Of a DNA stretch of 64,000 bases, positions 44,163 to 53,924 are shown piece after piece (the stretch's first letter is position 1; every line of letters begins with the position of its first letter). The stretch spans positions 372,001-436,000 of the forward strand of contig CAVRJA010000002.1 of NCBI GenBank assembly GCA_963721405.1. Direction: 5' to 3'. The position numbers and the translations under genes are program-made. The notes under the pieces are model-generated. The model had not been told where the DNA came from. It was given only the letters and a program-made list of their open reading frames with translations, and ran no database searches. The stretch comes from JAFNAG01 sp963721405. Its GTDB lineage: Bacteria > Acidobacteriota > UBA6911.

Positions 44163-46643
44163 ATGCAGGATATGGAACGAGACGGCACTATGGCGGAGAG
44201 CGTGCAGAGTACGTCTCCGGCAGCGAATGACAGGGCCGAGGAGTCCTACGGGGCCGACCAGATCAAGGTCCTGGAGGGGTTGGAGGCCGTACGCATGCGG
44301 CCAGCCATGTATGTCGGATCCACGTCCGTCGACGGACTGCACCACCTGGTGTACGAAGTGGTGGACAACTCGGTCGACGAAGCTCTCAACGGCTTTTGCA
44401 CGAAGATCGAAGTCACGATTCACATCGACAACAGCGTCACCGTGGTGGATAACGGCCGCGGCATCCCGACCGATTTCCATCACCAGGCGCAGAAGTCGGC
44501 AGCGGAAGTTGTCATGACGGTGCTGCACGCCGGGGGCAAATTCGACAACGACTCCTACAAGGTTTCCGGCGGGTTGCACGGGGTCGGCGTATCGGTCGTC
44601 AATGCCTTGAGCCAGCGCCTAGACCTGGAGATCTGGCGCGGCGGCAAGGTCTACGAGCAGAGCTACGAGCGGGGACGGCCGGTCACGGAATTCAAAGAGA
44701 CCGGGACGACGAAAAAGCGCGGCACCAAGATCACCTTCTGCCCGGACGCGGACATATTTGAAACCCTCGAGTTCAATTACGACACGATCGCCGGCCGGTT
44801 GCGCGAACTGTCGTTTCTCAACCGGGGACTGGAGATCGTGTTTGAGGACCTGCGCTCGGACCGGCGTGTGGAGTTCAAGTACGACGGCGGCATCGCTTCC
44901 TTTGTCGAACATCTGAACGCGAACAAAAACGTGCTGAATGCGAAGCCGATTTATTTCGAGGCGCGCAAAGAGGACGTGGTCGTCGAAGTGGCCATGCAGT
45001 ACAACGACGGCTACAGCGAGACGATCTTCTCCTTCGCCAACAACATCAACACGCACGAAGGAGGCACGCACCTCATCGGATTCAAGTCGGCGCTGACGCG
45101 CACGCTGAATTCGTTCGCCCAGTCGCACGACCTGCTCAAGGACCTCAAGGAAAACCCGACAGGGGAAGACACGCGAGAGGGGTTGGTGGCGGTTGTCAGC
45201 GTGAAGCTCCGGAACCCGCAGTTCGAGGGCCAGACCAAGACCAAGCTCGGCAACAGCGAGATCAAGGGGATCGTGGAGACCGCAGTCAACGACAACCTCG
45301 GGGCGTTCTTCGAAGAGAATCCCCAATGGTCGCGCAAGATCCTGATGAAAGCTGTGGAGGCCGCGCGCGCCCGCGAGGCCGCGCGCAAAGCGCGGGACCT
45401 GACGCGGCGCAAGGGGGCTCTGGACAGCGGCCTGCTCCCCGGCAAACTGGCCGATTGCCAGGAGCGCGACCCGAAGTTCTGCGAGATCTACATCGTCGAG
45501 GGGGACAGCGCCGGCGGTTCCGCAAAACAGGGCCGGGACCGCAAGTTCCAGGCCATTCTCCCGATCAAGGGGAAGATTCTCAACGTCGAGAAAGCCCGGT
45601 TTGACAAGATGCTGAGCAACCAGGAAATCATCACCATGATCTCGGCCATCGGGACCGGCATCGGCAATGAGGATTTCGCACTCGACAAGCTCCGCTACGA
45701 CCGCATCATCATCATGACGGACGCCGACGTCGACGGTTCCCACATCCGCACGCTGCTGCTCACGTTCTTCTACCGCCAGATGCCGGAACTGGTGGAGGGC
45801 GGGCACATCTACATAGCGCAGCCGCCGCTGTACTCGATCAAACACGGCAAGGCGATGACATACCTGCGCAGTGAACGCGAGATGGAGGAGTACCTGATGC
45901 AGCGGGCCACGCAGGACGTCGTCGTGACCGTCGAGAAGACCGGCACGCAGTTCAGCGGGAGCCCGCTCGTGAAGCTGCTCAATGGAATCCACGAGCGCTC
46001 GTCGATCTACACCAAGCTCAACCGGCGGCTGGAAAACTCCGATCTGCTGGACTGCCTGCTGCTGTTCGTCGCCGGCGAAGACGGCCTGCTGCAGCAGAAA
46101 ATACCCCTGAAGGAACTCTTCCAGCAGCGGCCGCTGCTGGAGACGCTCGGGGAGATCCTGCAGAAGATCGGCTATCAGTACACCACGCTGCTCGATGAGG
46201 AACACGGGTTGCACTCGCTGGTCATCCAGAGAAACGGCAACGGCAGCAAGCACACGATCAACTGGGACATGCTCAACTCGGTGGAATGGCAGCGCCTGTT
46301 TCACCTCTATTCGGAAATGTCGCCACTGGAAAAACCGCCGTTCACCGTGAAGCAGAACGGCGGCAGGATCTCGGTCGGTTCGCGCGAAGAGCTGCTCGAG
46401 CACGTGCTCGCCCTCGGGAAGAAAGATCTTACAATCCAGCGCTACAAAGGGTTGGGCGAGATGAATCCGGAGCAACTCTGGAACACCACGATGAACCCGG
46501 AAAGCCGGACCCTGTTGAAGGTCTCGATAGACGACGTGGTGCAGACTGACGCCATTTTCACGATCCTGATGGGGGATGCGGTGGAGCCCAGGCGCCGCTT
46601 CATTGAAGAGAATGCCCTCAATGTTCGCAACCTGGATATCTGA
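44163..46643 (+). CDS. gyrB: DNA gyrase subunit B
   Basis: GyrB is the ATPase subunit of gyrase, which introduces negative supercoils. The product has about 826 residues. It has the GHKL ATPase motifs YEVVDNSVDEAL, VVDNGRGIPTD and GGLHGVGVSVVNALS, and the TOPRIM motifs VEGDSAGGSAKQ and TDADVDGSHIRT. The C-terminal QRYKGLGEMNPEQLW completes it. Several in-frame ATGs exist at 44163, 44172 and 44190. I took the first one downstream of the predicted promoter; the conserved domain begins at YGADQIKVLEGLEAVRMRP. gyrA follows after eight bases. Confidence 0.97.
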   Translation: MQDMERDGTMAESVQSTSPAANDRAEESYGADQIKVLEGLEAVRMRPAMYVGSTSVDGLHHLVYEVVDNSVDEALNGFCTKIEVTIHIDNSVTVVDNGRGIPTDFHHQAQKSAAEVVMTVLHAGGKFDNDSYKVSGGLHGVGVSVVNALSQRLDLEIWRGGKVYEQSYERGRPVTEFKETGTTKKRGTKITFCPDADIFETLEFNYDTIAGRLRELSFLNRGLEIVFEDLRSDRRVEFKYDGGIASFVEHLNANKNVLNAKPIYFEARKEDVVVEVAMQYNDGYSETIFSFANNINTHEGGTHLIGFKSALTRTLNSFAQSHDLLKDLKENPTGEDTREGLVAVVSVKLRNPQFEGQTKTKLGNSEIKGIVETAVNDNLGAFFEENPQWSRKILMKAVEAARAREAARKARDLTRRKGALDSGLLPGKLADCQERDPKFCEIYIVEGDSAGGSAKQGRDRKFQAILPIKGKILNVEKARFDKMLSNQEIITMISAIGTGIGNEDFALDKLRYDRIIIMTDADVDGSHIRTLLLTFFYRQMPELVEGGHIYIAQPPLYSIKHGKAMTYLRSEREMEEYLMQRATQDVVVTVEKTGTQFSGSPLVKLLNGIHERSSIYTKLNRRLENSDLLDCLLLFVAGEDGLLQQKIPLKELFQQRPLLETLGEILQKIGYQYTTLLDEEHGLHSLVIQRNGNGSKHTINWDMLNSVEWQRLFHLYSEMSPLEKPPFTVKQNGGRISVGSREELLEHVLALGKKDLTIQRYKGLGEMNPEQLWNTTMNPESRTLLKVSIDDVVQTDAIFTILMGDAVEPRRRFIEENALNVRNLDI

Positions 46644-46651
46644 TCGCCGCC

Positions 46652-49117
46652 ATGAACCCAGCCCTGGAGCAGGTACCCGTAAATCTTATCGATGAAATGC
46701 GCAAGTCCTACCTGGACTATGCGATGAGCGTGATCGTGGGCCGGGCCCTCCCCGATGCGCGCGACGGGCTGAAGCCCGTGCACCGCCGCGTGCTGTACGC
46801 GATGCAGGACCTGGGCAATACTTACAATAAGGCCTACAAGAAGTCGGCCCGCATCGTCGGCGACGTCATCGGCAAATACCACCCTCATGGGGACACGGCG
46901 GTTTATGACACGATCGTACGCATGGTCCAGGACTTTTCCATCCGCTACCCCCTGATCGACGGTCAGGGAAATTTCGGATCAGTCGACGGCGACAACGCCG
47001 CCGCCATGCGGTACACGGAAATCCGCATGGCGCACATTTCGGACGAGTTGCTCGCGGACATCGACAAGGAGACCGTCGATTTCGGCCCCAACTATGACGG
47101 CTCGCTGTCGGAGCCGCTGGTGCTGCCGGCCAAGTTCCCCAACCTGCTCGTCAACGGGTCCTCCGGGATCGCCGTCGGCATGGCGACCAACATCCCTCCT
47201 CACAACCTGACGGAGATCATCAACGCCACCATCCTGCTGATCAAGAACCCCGAGGCTACGCTGGAGGAGTTGATGGCGCTGGTGCCGGGTCCGGATTTTC
47301 CCACGGCCGGATTCATCTACGGCCGGTCCGGGATACGGTCCGCATACCAGACGGGCCGCGGCATCGTGGTCATGCGGGCGCGGGCCGCCATCGAGCGCCT
47401 TGGGCGCGACCGCGAAGCGATCATCGTGACCGAGATTCCCTACCAGACCAACAAGGCCAAGCTGATCGAGCGCATCGCCGAACTGGTCCATGAGAAAAAA
47501 CTGGAGGGCGTTTCCGACCTCCGGGACGAATCCGACCGGGAGGGGATGCGGATCGTCATTGAAATAAGAAAGGACCAGCCGGCGCAGGTGGTCCTGAACA
47601 ACCTCTACAAGATGACCCCGATGCAGTCGAGCTTCGGCATCATCCTGCTGGCGATCGTCAACAACCAGCCGCGCGTTCTGTCGCTTTCGGAGGCCCTGAC
47701 CTGCTTCATCGACCATCGCAAGGACGTCGTTCGGCGCCGGACTATCTTCGAGCTCGGCAAGGCGGAGGCGCGCCTTCACATCCTGGACGGCCTGCGCCGG
47801 GCCCTGGACATGCTGGACGAGATCATCTCCCTCATCCGCGCTTCCAAGGAGCCTGCGGTCGCCAGGCAAGGCCTGATGGAGAAGTTCCAGTTCAGCGAAC
47901 TCCAGGCCCAGGCCATCCTCGACATGCGGCTCCAGCGGCTGACGGGATTGGAGCGGGAGAAGCTCTACGCCGAATACGAGGAGATCCTGAAGCTGATCGC
48001 CCGGCTCAAAGAGATCCTTGCCAGCGAGCAGGTCCTCAAGGGCGTAATCGTCGAGGAGCTGAAACAGTTGCAGGCGGCGTACGGCGATGCGCGGCGCTCC
48101 GAGATTGTAGACGAGGAGGTCGAGATCACGCTCGAGGAGTTGATCGCCGTGGAAGACGTCGTCATCACCATCTCGCATTCCGGGTACATCAAGCGCACCA
48201 GCGCCTCGCTCTATCATTCGCAGGGGCGGGGCGGCAAAGGCCGTATCGGCATGACCACGCGCGAGGAGGATTTTATCGACCACGTCTTCGTCGCGTCGAC
48301 GCACAGCTACCTCCTGATCTTCACCAACAAGGGGCGGGCATACTGGCTGAAGGTCTACGAGATCCCCGATGTCGGGACCGCAGGCAAAGGCAAGGCGATC
48401 GTCAACCTGGTCAACATGTCTAAGGATGAGAAGATCGCCGACATAGTTTCCATCAAGGAGTTCGACACAGACCGCTACGTGGTGATGGCGAGCCGCGACG
48501 GCATGATCAAGAAGACGGCGCTGAGCGAATACTCCAATCCCCGCAGCTCGGGAATCATCGCCGCGGCCGTCGCCGAAAGCGACGAGCTGATCGGCTGCCA
48601 GTTGACGGATGGTTCCTACGATATCCTGTTGGCGACCCGAAAGGGCAAAGCGATCCGATTCTCAGAAAAGGACGTGCGCGAGATGGGCCGCAGCGCGCGG
48701 GGCGTGATCGGGATCCGGCTCGCCGACGGGGATCATGTGGTGGCCATGTCGGCCGTGACCGGCGAGGGGCAATTTTTGACGGTCACCGAGAAGGGCTTCG
48801 GCAAGCGCACCGCCGTTGAGGAGTACCCGAGACACCGCCGGGGCGGATCCGGCGTGATCAACATCCGGGTAGGCGAGAAAAACGGCGAGGTGGTCAACAC
48901 TTGCCACGTGCGCGAAGACTCGGGCGTGATGCTGGTGACCGCTCAGGGAAAGCTGATCAAGCTGTATGCCGACCAGATCCGGAACACACAAAGCCGGGCT
49001 GCTCTCGGCGTAAAGTGCATCGAATTGGATGAAGGGGACGTCGTGACCAGCGTCACCGTGGTCGCCGGCGAAGTGTCCGAGTCAGAGGAGAACGGGAATG
49101 GCGCCCCGCAGGCTTGA
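46652..49117 (+). CDS. gyrA: DNA gyrase subunit A
   Basis: GyrA is the DNA-cleaving subunit. The 821-residue protein has the winged-helix region KSARIVGDVIGKYHPHGD, which includes the quinolone-resistance region (HGDTAVYD). The catalytic tyrosine lies in AAMRYTEIRM. The coiled-coil tower and a six-bladed C-terminal pinwheel follow. The GyrA box appears as QGRGGKG, which supports GyrA rather than ParC. In the QRDR the usual Ser/Ala positions read TAVYD; resistance cannot be judged. It overlaps the next gene by 20 bases. Confidence 0.97.
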   Translation: MNPALEQVPVNLIDEMRKSYLDYAMSVIVGRALPDARDGLKPVHRRVLYAMQDLGNTYNKAYKKSARIVGDVIGKYHPHGDTAVYDTIVRMVQDFSIRYPLIDGQGNFGSVDGDNAAAMRYTEIRMAHISDELLADIDKETVDFGPNYDGSLSEPLVLPAKFPNLLVNGSSGIAVGMATNIPPHNLTEIINATILLIKNPEATLEELMALVPGPDFPTAGFIYGRSGIRSAYQTGRGIVVMRARAAIERLGRDREAIIVTEIPYQTNKAKLIERIAELVHEKKLEGVSDLRDESDREGMRIVIEIRKDQPAQVVLNNLYKMTPMQSSFGIILLAIVNNQPRVLSLSEALTCFIDHRKDVVRRRTIFELGKAEARLHILDGLRRALDMLDEIISLIRASKEPAVARQGLMEKFQFSELQAQAILDMRLQRLTGLEREKLYAEYEEILKLIARLKEILASEQVLKGVIVEELKQLQAAYGDARRSEIVDEEVEITLEELIAVEDVVITISHSGYIKRTSASLYHSQGRGGKGRIGMTTREEDFIDHVFVASTHSYLLIFTNKGRAYWLKVYEIPDVGTAGKGKAIVNLVNMSKDEKIADIVSIKEFDTDRYVVMASRDGMIKKTALSEYSNPRSSGIIAAAVAESDELIGCQLTDGSYDILLATRKGKAIRFSEKDVREMGRSARGVIGIRLADGDHVVAMSAVTGEGQFLTVTEKGFGKRTAVEEYPRHRRGGSGVINIRVGEKNGEVVNTCHVREDSGVMLVTAQGKLIKLYADQIRNTQSRAALGVKCIELDEGDVVTSVTVVAGEVSESEENGNGAPQA

Positions 49118-49910
49118 TCGGCCCCTGCGCTGCTGCCTCCTCGCGTTCGTGCTGCTGCTCGCCGGATGCAGCTCGAGTTCGCTCCAATTGTTGGAGCGGG
49201 CCGAAGCGAGCTGGCGCAAAGGGCGCTACGATGAAGCTCTCCAGGCCAACGATCAGCTGTACAATTTCGAGCCTCGGGGCAGATATGCCGCCCAGGCCCT
49301 TCTGAACATCGCCAACATCTATTTCCTCAATCTGCGACAAACCAAGCAGGCGATCGAATTCTACGACAAGGTCACGACGGAGTTTCCGGGCCGCGCGGAG
49401 GCACTTAAGGCGCACCGGCAGCTGGCAGGCATCTTTGCAAACGAAGTCATCGACCTGAACCAGGCGATCGCGCAATACGACAAAATTCTCGAATTCAAAA
49501 ACATCGAGGACCGCTCGGAAATCCTGTTCCAGCGCGCGGATGCTTATTTCAAGAAAGAGGATTACTACCGCGCCCTGCGCGAGCTGCATGGCCTGGAGGA
49601 ATCCGGCGTCGGCGGCCACCTTGCCGACCAGGTGTCGTTGAAGATCGGGAGCATCTACCAGATTCAGAAAAAGCTGCCGGAGGCCGTCGAACCGCTCCGG
49701 AAGGTGCTTGACTCGGCATGCCCGGAATGTCGAAGGAGCGCCGTGCTGATTCTGACCGCCACCTACGAGAGCATGCTCGATTTCCCCAAGGCCATCGAGA
49801 CGATCCGCAGGCTCGACAAGACGCCCGAAAACGATGAATACCTGAAGCGCGAAGTCGATCGCCTGGCCGCCAAGCAAAAGAGCATCGATAAGGGCGGCGG
49901 ACCCGATTGA
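49098..49910 (+). CDS. TPR lipoprotein (BamD/YfgC-like)
   Basis: The 270-residue lipoprotein has a signal sequence with lipobox LLAGC (Cys about 24). The rest is a series of tetratricopeptide repeats: AEASWRKGRYDEALQANDQL, FLNLRQTKQAIEFYDKV, LNQAIAQYDKILEFKN, KKEDYYRALRELHG and later units. It resembles BamD-like outer-membrane-associated TPR lipoproteins, but BamD identity is not established. The start overlaps the end of gyrA by 20 bases, suggesting translational coupling. Confidence 0.8.
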   Translation: MAPRRLDRPLRCCLLAFVLLLAGCSSSSLQLLERAEASWRKGRYDEALQANDQLYNFEPRGRYAAQALLNIANIYFLNLRQTKQAIEFYDKVTTEFPGRAEALKAHRQLAGIFANEVIDLNQAIAQYDKILEFKNIEDRSEILFQRADAYFKKEDYYRALRELHGLEESGVGGHLADQVSLKIGSIYQIQKKLPEAVEPLRKVLDSACPECRRSAVLILTATYESMLDFPKAIETIRRLDKTPENDEYLKREVDRLAAKQKSIDKGGGPD

Positions 49911-49993
49911 GATCAGCGCGCGCCCGGCGATCCCCTGCCCCCGCAAAGACCAGCCGACGAAAAGCGCCTCTTTTCGAAACTCCAAAACATCCG

Positions 49994-50034
49994 TATAATG
50001 AAGTATTTGAGATAGCTGTGGCTTGACAGCCACA
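49994..50034 (+). promoter_or_regulatory. TATAAT and leader hairpin before rpsU
   Basis: A consensus TATAAT lies at 49994-49999. About 17 bases later TGTGGC (50017-50022), six bases and GCCACA (50029-50034) form a hairpin. No good -35 is seen. The hairpin would be at the very start of the transcript and could affect S21 expression. Confidence 0.45.
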
Positions 50035-50082
50035 CGGAGGGAGAGTAAGGTATGCCCTTCGTACGGGAAGGAGGTGCATAGC

Positions 50083-50280
50083 TTGGCGGAAGTCATCATC
50101 AACGAAGGCGAATCGCTTGAGAGTGCGATTCGACGCTTCAAGCGCAAGGTCCAGCAGGAAGACATCATCAAGGATGTCAAAAAACATTCCTTCTACCTGA
50201 AACCTGGCGAAAAGAAACGCATCAAACAGGCACTCGCGCGCAAACGGCTGCGCAAGAAGTTGCGCGGCATGCGTGCCTAG
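50083..50280 (+). CDS. rpsU: 30S ribosomal protein S21
   Basis: S21 is a small basic protein of the 30S subunit needed for initiation on Shine-Dalgarno messages. From TTG 50083 the product has 65 residues: LAEVIINEGESLESAIRRFK, then KKHSFYLKPGEKKR and a basic tail. The TTG has a perfect GGAGG eight bases upstream. A longer frame from 50023 would add 20 non-conserved residues, and GTG 50074 would overlap the ribosome site, so TTG is preferred. Confidence 0.93.
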   Translation: MAEVIINEGESLESAIRRFKRKVQQEDIIKDVKKHSFYLKPGEKKRIKQALARKRLRKKLRGMRA

Positions 50281-50513
50281 CAGGCGCCGCATCCGGCAGA
50301 CTGCCATCGATCATTAGAGATACCTGCAATTGAAGCCGTCGGGATCGGTCCGGGATCAGGATTTCCAGGGCCGAGCCGATGGCTTTTGTTGTTTCATCGT
50401 TGCCGGCTTGCGGGGAGAATTGCCGCGCACGCCGTTGTGATCAGCGAGGCTTTGCTGTTCCCGAGTAAGGTCAGGATTTATTTCATCGTATGAAATTGCA
50501 GCGAGGGTATCCG
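50281..50513. other. Gap between rpsU and deoB
   Basis: I see no gene, terminator with a T-run or RNA motif in these 233 bases. Confidence 0.5.
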
Positions 50514-51686
50514 GTGGAGCGCAAATTCAAACGCATCATCCTGGTTGTACTCGACGGCGCAGGGATCGGGGAGATGCCCGATGCCGCGCGTTGGGGGGAT
50601 GCCGGCAGCGACACGCTCGGCCACGTGCTCGATCTTGAACGCCCGCAGATCCCGCATCTTGCGGGCCTGGGACTGGGATGTATTTGCCCGTTCCCGACCC
50701 TGCCGGCGCCGGGACACGCGCGTGGATCGTTCGGCAGAGCGGCGATCCTGTCCAACGGCAAGGATACGACCGTAGGACATTGGGAGATGGCGGGAATCCT
50801 CAGCCTGGTGCCGTTCCCGACGTACCCGGACGGTTTTCCCGCGCGCATCCTGGAACCGTTCGAAGCGGCAATTGGCCGGAAGGCGCTGGGCAATAAAGCG
50901 GCTTCAGGCACCGAAATCATCAAAGAGCTCGGGGATGAACATGTACGGACCGGGAGGCCGATCGTTTACACCTCGGCGGACTCCGTCTTCCAGGTCGCCG
51001 CGCACGAAGAAGTGATTCCGCTGACAGAGCTCTACCGCATCTGCGGGATTGCCCGCAAACAACTCGACGGCGCGGACAGGGTTGCCCGGGTGATCGCACG
51101 GCCGTTCCTCGGAAGCGCCGGCGCGTACCGTCGTACCGGGAACCGCAGGGATTTTGCCGTACCACCGCCAGGGGATACGCTCCTCGACCTGCTGAAGCGC
51201 TCCGGCATCGCTGTCATCGGCGTCGGCAAGATCGCGTCGATCTTCGACGGCATGGGGATCACCGAGGACCTTCCGGCCCACACCAACGAAGAGTCCATGG
51301 ACGGGGTGATTGCGGCTCTCGAGCGGCCCGCGCCCGGGCTGATCTTCGCTAACTTCTGCGATTTTGACATGCTCTGGGGGCACCGCAACGATCCTGCCGG
51401 CTTCGCGCGCGGGCTGGAAGCGTTCGACCGGAGGCTGCCCGAACTGTTTGCCGCTCTGCAGGAAGATGACTGCCTCATCATCACGGCGGACCACGGGTGT
51501 GATCCGGCGATGCCGTCGACCGACCACTCGCGGGAGTATGTGCCGATCCTCGTTTACAACCGCAGGCTGGCCGGCGGCGTGGACCTGGGCACGCGCGGCT
51601 CGCTGGCTGACACAGGCCAGACTATCGCCGAAAATTTCGGGTTGCGCCTGGCGGCGGGGACCTCTTTTCTTTCCGATCTGTGTTAG
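50514..51686 (+). CDS. deoB: Phosphopentomutase DeoB
   Basis: DeoB interconverts ribose-1-phosphate and ribose-5-phosphate (and the deoxy forms) in nucleoside salvage. The protein of about 390 residues belongs to the alkaline phosphatase superfamily. It has ILVVLDGAGIGEMPDA with the first metal Asp, KDTTVGHWEMAG with the phosphate-accepting Thr, FCDFDMLWGHRND, and IITADHGCDPAMPSTDHSRE. A GTG at 50514 has GAGGG six bases upstream; ATG 50490 would add eight residues and lacks a ribosome site. It faces hpt, another nucleotide-salvage gene, tail to tail. Confidence 0.94.
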   Translation: MERKFKRIILVVLDGAGIGEMPDAARWGDAGSDTLGHVLDLERPQIPHLAGLGLGCICPFPTLPAPGHARGSFGRAAILSNGKDTTVGHWEMAGILSLVPFPTYPDGFPARILEPFEAAIGRKALGNKAASGTEIIKELGDEHVRTGRPIVYTSADSVFQVAAHEEVIPLTELYRICGIARKQLDGADRVARVIARPFLGSAGAYRRTGNRRDFAVPPPGDTLLDLLKRSGIAVIGVGKIASIFDGMGITEDLPAHTNEESMDGVIAALERPAPGLIFANFCDFDMLWGHRNDPAGFARGLEAFDRRLPELFAALQEDDCLIITADHGCDPAMPSTDHSREYVPILVYNRRLAGGVDLGTRGSLADTGQTIAENFGLRLAAGTSFLSDLC

Positions 51687-51823
51687 CAGCTGAAAGTCTC
51701 GGAGCCCGGTCCCGGCATCTTGGAATCCGCGAGTCCGCGCTGGTTTTTCCCGGCGAAGTGCAAAGGAAGAAACCGGAATCATGGCCCCTGCCGGCTACAC
51801 CGGGCGTCGCGGCCGCAGTCATC

Positions 51824-52396
51824 TCACACCTCCGCGCTGGCCCCAGGGGGCAGAATCACCTCGCAGATGTAGGGGAGATTCCGGTAACGCTGGTCGTAGT
51901 CGAGCCCGTAGCCCACGACGAACCTGTCGGGGACCTCGAAGCCCACGTAGTCCGCAGGCACATCGATCTTCCGCCGGGACGGCTTGCTGAGCAGTGAGAC
52001 GATCCGCAGGGATCTTGGCCCGCGGGAGCGCAGGTTTTCCACCAGGTAATGCAGCGTCAGGCCAGTGTCGAGGATATCCTCCACGAGCAACACGTCCCTT
52101 CCTTCCAGACTCTCATCGAGATCTTTCAGGATGCGCACTTCGCCGCTGCTCTTTGTGCCGGAACCGTAGCTGGCGACTGCGATGAAATCAAACGAGACGC
52201 CGAGACCAATGCAGCGCACGAGGTCGGCGTGGAAGATCGTCGCTCCTTTGAGGACGCCAACCAGATGCGGGGTCTTCCCCTGGTAGTCGGCGGTAATGCG
52301 GGCGCCGAGCTCTTTCACCCGCTTTTGGATTGTCTCCGAATCGATCAGAACCGGACCGAGAGCTTCCCCGGGATGGCGATACCAATCAGCGGCCAC
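51824..52396 (-). CDS. hpt: Hypoxanthine phosphoribosyltransferase
   Basis: The 190-residue purine salvage enzyme converts hypoxanthine (and guanine) with PRPP to IMP or GMP. The PRPP-binding loop VLLVEDILDTGLTL, the catalytic loop region DFIAVASYGSG and the base-binding VGYGLDYDQRYRNLPYI are typical. GTG 52396 has GGAGG four bases upstream; the frame continues to 52600 without similarity. It is the only minus-strand gene between 35.6 and 55.7 kb, against replication direction. Confidence 0.94.
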   Translation of the reverse strand: MAADWYRHPGEALGPVLIDSETIQKRVKELGARITADYQGKTPHLVGVLKGATIFHADLVRCIGLGVSFDFIAVASYGSGTKSSGEVRILKDLDESLEGRDVLLVEDILDTGLTLHYLVENLRSRGPRSLRIVSLLSKPSRRKIDVPADYVGFEVPDRFVVGYGLDYDQRYRNLPYICEVILPPGASAEV

Positions 52397-52593
52397 AGGT
52401 CCTCCTTTGGCTGAGGCTGTAATCTTTATCACAAAGACAGCCTGATGGGAAACGGCATGAGTCTCACGGAACCCGTGTGCCTCCTCGCAGAAAACCTCGG
52501 GGAGCAATGGCGCTCGATGGGGCGAATGCGTTAAACTAAGAGTTTGTTCCTGGGAAGAAACCGGGAGTGGAAGGGGCCTCGGGTGAGCCAGTG

Positions 52594-53826
52594 ATGTCAT
52601 TGAAAAGAAGATCCGTGCCGGTGAGAGTGGGCCATGTCTGGGTCGGCGGCGATGCCCCGATTGTAGTCCAGTCCATGACCAACACAGATACGGCGGATGC
52701 CGAAGCCACGGCCCGGCAGGTGGCCCAGCTGGCGGCGGCCGGATCGGAGCTCGTCCGAATCACGGTCAACACCCATGCAGCCGCACGCGCGGTCCCCGAG
52801 ATCATGGCGCGGCTCGGCGATCAGGGAATCGGGGTGCCGGTCATCGGCGACTTCCACTACAACGGGCATCTGCTGCTATCCCAGTACCCGGAATGTGCGA
52901 GGTCGCTGGCGAAATATCGCATCAATCCCGGAAATGTGGGCGCCGGCAGACACCATGACGAGAATTTCCGCCGGATGATCGAGGTTGCCGCCGAAAACGA
53001 CAAGCCGATTCGCATCGGTGTGAACTGGGGCTCGCTGGACCAGGCGTTGATGGCCCGGCTGATGGATCAAAACAGTCTGAACCCCGCGCCCCGCCCCACC
53101 CGGGACATCATGATCGAAGCGATGACCCGGAGCGCTCTGGAGTCTGCGCGCATGGCGGAGGACTACGGCCTGGGACGGGATCACATCCTGATCAGCGCCA
53201 AGATGTCCGGGGTGCAGGACCTGATCCTCGTATACCGGTCCCTGGCTTCCCAATGCGACTATGCGCTTCACCTCGGGCTCACGGAAGCCGGAATGGGCGC
53301 CAAAGGGATCGTGGCCTCGACGGCCGCGCTGGCGGTCCTCTTGCAGGAAGGAATCGGCGACACCATCCGGGTTTCGCTCACGCCTGCGCCGGGTGGAGAT
53401 CGCACGGAGGAGGTGCGAGTTGCCCAGCAGATCCTGCAGTCGCTCGAAATCAGGAGCTTCACCCCACAGGTTTCCGCCTGCCCTGGATGCGGCCGGACGA
53501 CTTCCACCTTCTTCCAGGAGATGGCCGGTCAAATCGACACCTATTTGAAAAAGCAAATGCCGGAGTGGCGGAAGCGATACCGGGGAGTGGAAGAACTCCG
53601 CGTCGCCGTGATGGGATGTGTCGTAAACGGTCCCGGAGAATCCAGGCACGCCGATATTGGCATTTCCCTGCCGGGAACCGGCGAAGAGCCGAAGGCTCCC
53701 GTCTATGTCGACGGCAGTTTAGTGACGACCTTGCGCGGTGAAGGAATCGTCGCCGATTTCATCCGCATCCTGGACCGATACATTGATTCACATTACGCCC
53801 GCGCCGCGTCTGGCGAACGGGCCTGA
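52594..53826 (+). CDS. ispG: (E)-4-hydroxy-3-methylbut-2-enyl-diphosphate synthase (IspG/GcpE)
   Basis: IspG is the iron-sulfur enzyme of the MEP isoprenoid pathway that makes HMBPP. The 410-residue protein shows VGHVWVGGDAPIVVQSMTNT, INPGNVG and GLTEAGMGAKG. The cluster cysteines appear as CPGCGRT and, later, VMGCVVNGPGE. It is the short bacterial form. The start may be ATG 52594 or GTG 52567; the first has no strong ribosome site, but homologues begin close to it. No other MEP gene is in the window. Confidence 0.95.
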   Translation: MSLKRRSVPVRVGHVWVGGDAPIVVQSMTNTDTADAEATARQVAQLAAAGSELVRITVNTHAAARAVPEIMARLGDQGIGVPVIGDFHYNGHLLLSQYPECARSLAKYRINPGNVGAGRHHDENFRRMIEVAAENDKPIRIGVNWGSLDQALMARLMDQNSLNPAPRPTRDIMIEAMTRSALESARMAEDYGLGRDHILISAKMSGVQDLILVYRSLASQCDYALHLGLTEAGMGAKGIVASTAALAVLLQEGIGDTIRVSLTPAPGGDRTEEVRVAQQILQSLEIRSFTPQVSACPGCGRTTSTFFQEMAGQIDTYLKKQMPEWRKRYRGVEELRVAVMGCVVNGPGESRHADIGISLPGTGEEPKAPVYVDGSLVTTLRGEGIVADFIRILDRYIDSHYARAASGERA

Positions 53827-53924
53827 GCGCGCGGCTGCGAACGTCAAGGCCTCGACCCCGGCGCGGGTGCCGGGCTCGGGGGTTTGAAATTTCCCGCAGC
53901 CCGATTTCCTGGAAATGAAACGAT

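Noticed and set aside
44619..46475. A 618-codon open frame antisense to gyrB.
   Set aside because: It is a shadow of a strongly conserved gene in GC-rich DNA; composition is that of a reverse frame.
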